A stretch of DNA of 34,054 nucleotides from Clostridia bacterium (lineage in GTDB: Bacteria; Bacillota; Clostridia; Oscillospirales; CAG-272), in assembly GCA_017938425.1 (NCBI GenBank), contig JAGBBQ010000017.1, forward strand, positions 1 through 34,054. The letters are read 5' to 3'. The notes below the pieces were generated by a model. It did no database searches. It saw nothing but the letters and a program-made list of their open reading frames with translations, and was not told the origin of the DNA. Below, one piece after another: positions 29,711-34,054 of this stretch (positions within the stretch are counted from its first letter, which is position 1; every line of letters begins with the position of its first letter). Both the position numbers and the translations under genes were made by a program.

Positions 29711-31077
29711 AATGCATCGGAAGGCTACAGCACCTTTCCTCGGGCGAGATCGCCCTTTCGCGCATCGGCATCGGCTTTGAGTGCCTCGACCGCGAGCTCT
29801 TCAGGCCCGAGCCCTGCTACGACCCTGCCGCAGCGGCAGGCGCAAAATACGCCAGATGCCAGACGGGCTGGGCAAGGTGCGAGACAAAAGAGGGCGCATA
29901 CGATTTCGCTTGGCTCGACGCGGTGGTCGATAGCCTGCGTGCGCGCGGCATCGAGGTATGGTTCAACGTCGGCTACGGCAACCCTCTCTATATGAAAGAC
30001 ATCCCGAACAAGACAGGCGTCGGCTGCGTGCCGCTTTATTTCGGGGAGAAATGCCTTGCGGCGTGGAAAAACTACGTATCCGCGCTTGCAGAGCATTTTT
30101 CGGGAAGAGTGACGCTCTTCGAGCTTTGGAACGAGCCGGAGGCGGACCACTTCTGGTATCCCGAGGCACCCGATCCCGCGGCCTACGCAAGACTCTACGC
30201 CCTCACCGCAAAGGAGATAAAAAAGCATATCCCCGAGGCAAAATTTGCCGCCACGGTGGCATCGGGCTTTGACTTTGATTTTATCGAAAAAATGCTCACC
30301 GCTATGCAGGGAATGCAGGTGGACTTCTTTGCCTACCACGCGCATTCGCGCCTGCCCGAGGTCTCCTTCGGCAGAGGCGGCAGCTACCTTGAAAACGTCG
30401 CGCATCTGCGCCGCCTGCTCGACGGGGCGGGCTTTCAAAAAACGATGCTTATCCAAGGCGAGGCAGGACAGCCCTCCTGGGCGCCGAAGGGGCATTGGCT
30501 CTATAAGGACGGCTTTGACGATCCGCGCGCCCAGGCGGTTTGGCTTCTGCGCCGCTTCGCGCTGGACCACTACGCAGGCGTTGCCCTCACCTCCTTCTTT
30601 ATGATCGCGGATATATGGGAGAAGCCCTACGAGACCGCCACGCAGACCCTGCCGCGCGCCCAGGCAAACGGCATTCTGAACGGCCTCGTCTACACCCCGA
30701 AGCCCTCCTACGAGGCATTTTGCCACGCGGCGGCCGCGCTTTCGGGCGTGCTCACGCCCTCGGACGAGGACTGTGCGGTGATACCGCGCGAGAGCACCGA
30801 GGGGCAGAGCGTTTGCCTTCCTTTTATCAAGGACGGCGCACCGGCGTATCTTTATTATCTCCCCATCGCACCGGCCGAGAGATACGAGAGCCGCGCAGAC
30901 CTCTGCCTTCCCGCCCCTCTCACGGACGGCGTGCTCGCCGATCTTCTGACGGGCGAGGTCTTTTCGCTTCCCTCTCCCACCGTCACGGAAAACGGCGCAA
31001 AATACAGTGCGCTTCCCTTGAAAAATTACCCCTATCTTATCACGGAACGCGCAAATATCCCTATCATTTGTAAATAA
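29707..31077 (+). CDS. Clan GH-A glycoside hydrolase, GH39-like (456 aa)
   Basis: The ATG at 29707 overlaps the preceding TGA (ATGA), indicating coupled translation. A (beta/alpha)8 barrel is indicated by GAKYARCQTGWARCE, IEVWFNVGYGNP, VTLFELWNEPEADHFW (acid/base E143) and VDFFAYHAH. MLIQGEAGQPS follows, with E252 the likely nucleophile, then a C-terminal beta domain. The motif order fits GH39-type xylosidases or iduronidases, but the exact family needs a profile search. There is no signal peptide; it should act on internalised oligosaccharides, together with the esterase. Last gene of the operon. Confidence 0.8.
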   Translation: MKCIGRLQHLSSGEIALSRIGIGFECLDRELFRPEPCYDPAAAAGAKYARCQTGWARCETKEGAYDFAWLDAVVDSLRARGIEVWFNVGYGNPLYMKDIPNKTGVGCVPLYFGEKCLAAWKNYVSALAEHFSGRVTLFELWNEPEADHFWYPEAPDPAAYARLYALTAKEIKKHIPEAKFAATVASGFDFDFIEKMLTAMQGMQVDFFAYHAHSRLPEVSFGRGGSYLENVAHLRRLLDGAGFQKTMLIQGEAGQPSWAPKGHWLYKDGFDDPRAQAVWLLRRFALDHYAGVALTSFFMIADIWEKPYETATQTLPRAQANGILNGLVYTPKPSYEAFCHAAAALSGVLTPSDEDCAVIPRESTEGQSVCLPFIKDGAPAYLYYLPIAPAERYESRADLCLPAPLTDGVLADLLTGEVFSLPSPTVTENGAKYSALPLKNYPYLITERANIPIICK

Positions 31078-31085
31078 TTATATGC

Positions 31086-31418
31086 AAAAAGGGGCTGTCG
31101 CATTTAGGCATAACCGAATAAAAAACAGGGGTATTGTGAAAAGATCACAGTACCCCTTTGAAATGAATCACAAATTTGAGGAAATCAAGGTCGAAAACCT
31201 GCGGTTTTCCTCATTTTTTATTTTTTTATTCTTTCTCCCCTCTCTCTCTCTCGACGTATGTATATACGCCTTCGGGGCGAGAACGAAGAATTCTGCTCTA
31301 AATCCATTCGCCCCACGGTTCTGTTCTCATTAAGAATTCGCTAAGTTCGTATTTACGGCTAAATTTCCTCGGATTTTGTATTGATTATTTTGAATTCTTA
31401 ATGAGACAGCCCCTTTTT
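31086..31418. mobile_element. MITE-like element with 20-bp terminal inverted repeats
   Basis: The left end AAAAAGGGGCTGTCGCATTT (31086-31105) and the reverse complement of the right end (31399-31418) AAAAAGGGGCTGTCTCATTA differ at two positions. Ends of the GGGGCTGTC type occur on several transposase-bearing IS families in Bacillota. The 333-bp interior has no reading frame of note. It contains a 13-bp-stem hairpin (31127-31157), a terminator hairpin (31177-31226), and inner inverted copies CTCATTAAGAATTC (31326-31339) and GAATTCTTAATGAG (31392-31405). I see no convincing target duplication. It fills the gap between two convergent genes. Confidence 0.7.
31177..31226 (+). terminator. Intrinsic terminator of the 26512-31077 operon, inside the MITE-like element
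   Basis: TGAGGAAA (31177-31184) pairs with TTTCCTCA (31206-31213), with an inner AGGT/ACCT stem, followed by TTTTTTATTTTTTT. It lies 100 bases after the glycosidase stop. Confidence 0.75.
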
Positions 31419-31446
31419 CTTCTGCGCAGATTCCTTCTTTTAAGAA

Positions 31447-32112
31447 TCATCTGTTTTTCTTTTCACGGCTCTTAAAATCCGCCTCGATCCTTTTGCCCCA
31501 GGAGGCGTCGAGCGGCGCATGCGTGCGCAAGCGGCAGGCCGCCTCGGAGACCGACTCGAAGAGCACGCGCGTGCCCTCGCCGTCGGCGTGGTAATTCACG
31601 GCGCGGTCACGGCCGATGCCGTAGCGCGCGGCGGTCTTTACCGCATCGATATTCGCACCGATGAAAAGGAACTCCCAGCCGTATCTTTGCTTCTGCCGCT
31701 CGATCATCGCCTTCACCCTTTCGCTCGAATAGCGATGGCTCGCGTTCTCCATCCCGTCGGTGGTGATGATGAACATCGTATGTGCGGGCACGTCCTCGGC
31801 GCGTGCGTACTTATGCACGTTCCCGATATGGTGGATCGCGCCGCCGATGGCATCGATCAGCGCGGTGCTGCCGCCGACCGCGTAGTCGCGCTCGGTCATC
31901 CTCGGAATATCCGCCAGCCGCACCCTATCGTGCAGGACCATGCTTTCATCGTCGAAAAGCACGGTGGAGACCAGGCACTCGCCCGCCTCCTTTTTCTGCT
32001 TTTCGATCATCGCGTTGAAGCCGCCGACGGTGTCGCTCTCCAGCCCTGCCATCGAGCCGCTGCGGTCAAGGATAAATACAAGCTCGGTAAGATCTCTGTT
32101 TTCGTTTTTCAT
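31447..32112 (-). CDS. von Willebrand factor A domain protein (221 aa)
   Basis: The start at 32112 (MKNENRDLTEL) has AGAGG about ten bases upstream. The metal-ion-dependent adhesion site is intact: D16-R-S18-G-S20 in FILDRSGSMAG, the Thr in GGSTALIDAIG, and the Asp in FIITTDGMEN. It is a single-domain VWA protein without signal peptide, of the type found in cytoplasmic assemblies (tellurite-type and chaperone-linked VWA proteins). WEFLFIGANIDAVKTAARYGI is a family-typical tail. The ribosome site is buried in a hairpin (32122-32166), so translation may be regulated. Its partner is unknown. Confidence 0.85.
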   Translation of the reverse strand: MKNENRDLTELVFILDRSGSMAGLESDTVGGFNAMIEKQKKEAGECLVSTVLFDDESMVLHDRVRLADIPRMTERDYAVGGSTALIDAIGGAIHHIGNVHKYARAEDVPAHTMFIITTDGMENASHRYSSERVKAMIERQKQRYGWEFLFIGANIDAVKTAARYGIGRDRAVNYHADGEGTRVLFESVSEAACRLRTHAPLDASWGKRIEADFKSREKKNR

Positions 32113-32121
32113 AATAAAAAA

Positions 32122-32166
32122 CCTCTCTTTCTTTCGGTGTCTCAATTATACACCGAAAAAGAGAGG
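32122..32166 (-). promoter_or_regulatory. Leader hairpin of the VWA gene with T tract and buried ribosome site
   Basis: The arms 32122-32140 and 32150-32166 form a 17-bp stem with two extra bases on one side. On the minus strand it is followed by TTTTTT, so it can act as the terminator of the TIGR04076 gene. Its 3' arm contains the GAGAGG that precedes the VWA start, and its loop overlaps a TATAAT. Confidence 0.65.
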
Positions 32167-32194
32167 CAAAGGTCGCATAGCAGGCGACATTTTT

Positions 32195-32497
32195 TTATTC
32201 TATGACCTCGATCAAAAAGCTCACGGGGCGAAAGCCGTCGTTGCAGGAGATCATCGCGGAATAAGGGTCCTTCATCCATCCGTCGAAGAAATTGCCGCCG
32301 CCCTCGGAAAGCACCCTCACGAAGGGAGAAACGCTCTCCCACGCGCTCTCGCAAAAGCCCTCGGGTCTCTGCCCTTCCTCGGAGATAAACACCTGCCCGA
32401 CCTCGATATCGCAGGTGTGGAGGATGGGGTTTTCGTATTTTGCGATCAGATCGTCATAGCGCGTCTTACGCATCGCGGTGATCCTGATCTTCTTCAT
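32195..32497 (-). CDS. TIGR04076 family protein (100 aa)
   Basis: The text CDIEVGQVFISEEGQRPEGF, then CESAWESVSPFVRVLSEGG and MISCNDGFRPVSFLIEVIE, fits the short family TIGR04076. Its members have conserved Cys (here in HTCDIEVG, FCESAW and ISCNDGFRP) and a C-terminal RPV-x-F-x-I-E. The function of the family is unknown; clustered Cys hint at metal or redox chemistry. AGGAAGC precedes the ATG. It lies 25 bases after the macrodomain gene on the same strand and 82 bases before the VWA gene. Confidence 0.82.
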   Translation of the reverse strand: MKKIRITAMRKTRYDDLIAKYENPILHTCDIEVGQVFISEEGQRPEGFCESAWESVSPFVRVLSEGGGNFFDGWMKDPYSAMISCNDGFRPVSFLIEVIE

Positions 32498-32522
32498 TTT
32501 ATAGCTTCCTTTCTTCCGTATT

Positions 32523-33554
32523 TTACACTAACAAGCTCTGATCAAAGGCGAAGAGCGCCTCGTTGATCTCAAAAATATTGTAATTTCCGTGGCTGATGAA
32601 ATACTCGATAATAATATCGAACTTGTTGCTGTGAGATAAGGCGAAGCCCGCCTTGCGAAGCAGCTCCTCGGTCTCGGCAAGGGAGAGGTGCAGCGCGATC
32701 GCAAAGGCAAGCGCGGTCGGCTTGCTCGGCTTATACGCCGCGTCCGAGCGGATCTTGGAGAAGAGCTTGCGGTCGATATTCGCCCTTTTGTAGCATTGCG
32801 CATCGGTCATACCGCTCTCGTCGATCTTGCGCAGCAGCATTTCGGAGAAGCTCTCGTCGAGCCGCCGCAGCCGATCGTCAAGGTCGCCGTGCGGGGGCTT
32901 GGCGCCCGCCTCGCACATCTCGAAGGAAAGCGGCTCTGGCTCATACTTTCTCGCACGGGATGCCCCCATAGCAAACGGCGCGCAGGCATCTCTTCGCCCT
33001 CTCTCCCGCCGTATATCCGTATGCGCCTGTGCATAGCGATCGTCGATATATTCCTTGATGTCGGAAAAAAGCTTCTCCGAGATCGCATAGGATTCGCCGT
33101 CAAAGACCACGAGATAGACCTGCATCTCATTTTCAAGAAGAAAGGCGCCGATCTCGTCGATCGCCACGCGGAGCGCCTCGGCACGCGGATAGCCGAACGC
33201 GCCTGCCGAGATCAGCGGAAACGCCACGCTCGCAAAGCCTCTCGCCCTCGCAAGCGCGAGCGACTCACGGTAGCAGGAGGCAAGAAGTTCCCTTTCGCCC
33301 TGACGGCCGTCCCGATAGACGGGGCCGACGGTATGTATCACGTATTTTGCAGGCAGCCGATAGCCGCCCGTGAGCTTCGCCTGCCCGACCTCGCAGCCGC
33401 CAAGCGCACGGCACTCGGCAAGCAGCCCGGCACCCGCGGCAGAGTGGATCGCGCCGTCCACGCCGCCACCGCCGAGAAGCGAGGGATCCGCCGCGTTGAC
33501 GATGGCATCCACCGCCATTTTCGTTATATCGTTGCGCACAATTGCAAGTGGCAT
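32523..33554 (-). CDS. Macrodomain fused to a C-terminal helical/HTH-like domain (343 aa)
   Basis: The start at 33554 ([13 protein letters not shown]) has GAAGGAG upstream; a 57-codon extension would cross the promoter. Residues 1-165 are a macrodomain, the fold that binds ADP-ribose and hydrolyses O-acetyl-ADP-ribose or ADP-ribosylated protein. It shows [20 protein letters not shown] with N19 and the Gly loop, and [12 protein letters not shown]. After an Arg-rich linker (about 170-220) a helical domain follows ([55 protein letters not shown]). This resembles a repressor-like helix-turn-helix. Such fusions occur in Bacillota. Its target is unknown. Confidence 0.85.
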   Translation of the reverse strand: MPLAIVRNDITKMAVDAIVNAADPSLLGGGGVDGAIHSAAGAGLLAECRALGGCEVGQAKLTGGYRLPAKYVIHTVGPVYRDGRQGERELLASCYRESLALARARGFASVAFPLISAGAFGYPRAEALRVAIDEIGAFLLENEMQVYLVVFDGESYAISEKLFSDIKEYIDDRYAQAHTDIRRERGRRDACAPFAMGASRARKYEPEPLSFEMCEAGAKPPHGDLDDRLRRLDESFSEMLLRKIDESGMTDAQCYKRANIDRKLFSKIRSDAAYKPSKPTALAFAIALHLSLAETEELLRKAGFALSHSNKFDIIIEYFISHGNYNIFEINEALFAFDQSLLV

Positions 33555-33594
33555 AGACCGACGCACTCCTTCCTTTTCGGTTCTCTTTGCTTCT

Positions 33595-33623
33595 ATTATA
33601 CAATAAGGAGCAAAAAAATGCAA
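33595..33623 (-). promoter_or_regulatory. Promoter of the macrodomain gene
   Basis: On the minus strand TTGCAT (33623-33618) and TATAAT (33600-33595) are separated by 17 bases. The -35 box overlaps the ATG of the divergent leader frame. Confidence 0.65.
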
Positions 33624-33740
33624 GTCACCGAAAAACGCCCGGTTCTGCCGCGTGTCTCTTTGTCGAAAAACGGCATATACTGGCAAGGGTGCCCCAAAAA
33701 AAGAAAGGATAGAAAAAATGTGCAAATACGATCCGTATAA
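33618..33740 (+). CDS. Possible 40-codon leader frame ahead of the collagen-like gene
   Basis: AAGGAG (33605-33610) lies seven bases before the ATG at 33618. The frame ([20 protein letters not shown] and a basic tail) ends at 33740, overlapping the collagen-like start by 23 bases in another frame. The site is better than that of the gene itself. It may be a regulatory upstream frame that couples translation; the peptide has no recognised features and the call is tentative. Confidence 0.35.
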   Translation: MQVTEKRPVLPRVSLSKNGIYWQGCPKKRKDRKNVQIRSV

Positions 33741-34054
33741 GCGAAGCTACGGCAACCGCTGCGGCGGCTGCCCGAAGCATACAACACCGCCCTGCGAGGA
33801 AGGGCGCGCACCGAGCGAATGCTGCGCCGAAGGACCGAGAGGACCCGTCGGTCCGAGAGGCCCTATGGGACCGCGCGGTCCGCAAGGCCTGCCGGGCGAG
33901 ATCGGACCTGTAGGCCCTCGAGGTGCGGTTGGTCCCGCAGGTCCCCAAGGTTTACCAGGTGCGGTTGGCCCCGCCGGTCCGCAGGGCGAAGTCGGCCCTG
34001 TAGGCCCCCAGGGCGAGGTCGGTCCCGTAGGCCCCCAGGGCGAGATCGGTCCCC
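33718..34054 (+). CDS. Collagen-like Gly-X-Y repeat protein, N-terminal 112 residues (cut by window edge)
   Basis: The ATG at 33718 has AAAGGA upstream. The first 43 residues are Cys-rich and hydrophilic ([21 protein letters not shown]). Unbroken Gly-X-Y triplets then start ([19 protein letters not shown]) and run to the window end. No signal peptide is seen. Bacillota collagen-like proteins often sit on spore exosporia (BclA-like) or cell surfaces, and the Cys-rich head may crosslink or anchor. The repeat DNA (GGTCCCGCAGGTCCC-type) is highly repetitive, so its length may vary or be misassembled. Confidence 0.88.
   Translation, partial: MCKYDPYKRSYGNRCGGCPKHTTPPCEEGRAPSECCAEGPRGPVGPRGPMGPRGPQGLPGEIGPVGPRGAVGPAGPQGLPGAVGPAGPQGEVGPVGPQGEVGPVGPQGEIGP

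Noticed and set aside
29725-30726. 333-aa minus-strand open frame over the glycosidase
   Set aside because: Antisense shadow without start signals.
31127-31157. Second LuxR operator, because the hairpin arms contain AGGGGTA and TACCCCT
   Set aside because: The half-sites face the opposite way, are part of an RNA-like hairpin in a mobile element, and no promoter is next to them.
33653-33681. Plus-strand promoter for the collagen-like gene with TATACT at 33676
   Set aside because: The expected -35 (TGTCTC) is too poor to support a call.
32688-33740. 350-aa plus-strand open frame over the macrodomain gene
   Set aside because: Antisense shadow, except that its last 40 codons form the separate short leader frame reported at 33618.

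Overview
The window looks like chromosomal DNA from an anaerobic, probably gut-dwelling Clostridia-type Bacillota. The reasons are strong AGGAGG-type ribosome sites, near-consensus sigma-A promoters with 17-bp spacers, a TPP riboswitch ahead of a thiS-F-G-H-E-D-C operon, a siroheme/4Fe-4S reductase-like protein, a DUF6935 protein, a TIGR04076 protein, and very large secreted proteins with Cys/His-rich repeats. I cannot fix the order or genus from sequence alone.

Layout. (1) 1-1500: a truncated metal/cofactor ABC transporter lipoprotein and a siroheme/ferredoxin protein diverge from an exactly symmetric bidirectional promoter. (2) 1500-1870: terminators and a decayed small reading frame. (3) 1871-19311, all minus strand: a surface-protein locus. 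It holds a 791-aa lipoprotein, a 1825-aa beta-helix/InlB-repeat protein, a decayed anchor fragment, a six-gene set in which two more anchored surface proteins (734 and 1034 aa) alternate with small leaderless proteins, one 143-aa leader gene, and a membrane-bound LuxR regulator upstream. (4) 19585-25556, minus strand: a complete thiazole and pyrimidine branch of thiamin synthesis under a TPP riboswitch with an intrinsic terminator. (5) 25575-31077: an AraC regulator divergent from a four-gene operon (QueG-like Fe-S protein, U32-like Cys-rich protein, SGNH esterase, clan GH-A glycosidase). (6) 31086-31418: a non-coding element with terminal inverted repeats, resembling a MITE. (7) 31447-33554, minus strand: a VWA protein, a TIGR04076 protein and a macrodomain fusion. 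(8) 33618-end: a short leader frame and the start of a Gly-X-Y collagen-like protein.

How the parts fit. The most unusual part is the surface locus. Three large proteins and one relic share the same C-terminal module (Cys/His-rich unit, GLGAGAI-type Gly/Ala-rich membrane segment, RKK/KKK tail). The small cytosolic-looking proteins between them include a pair of paralogs. The promoter of the largest gene set carries a TACCCCT-T-AGGGGTA palindrome plus helically phased half-sites, right beside the gene for a 7TM-LuxR regulator. A five-unit array of mini-hairpins lies inside this gene set, and similar single hairpins sit just upstream of the ribosome sites of several unrelated genes. I infer a LuxR-controlled cell-surface system; the substrate and function of the surface proteins cannot be read from the sequence.
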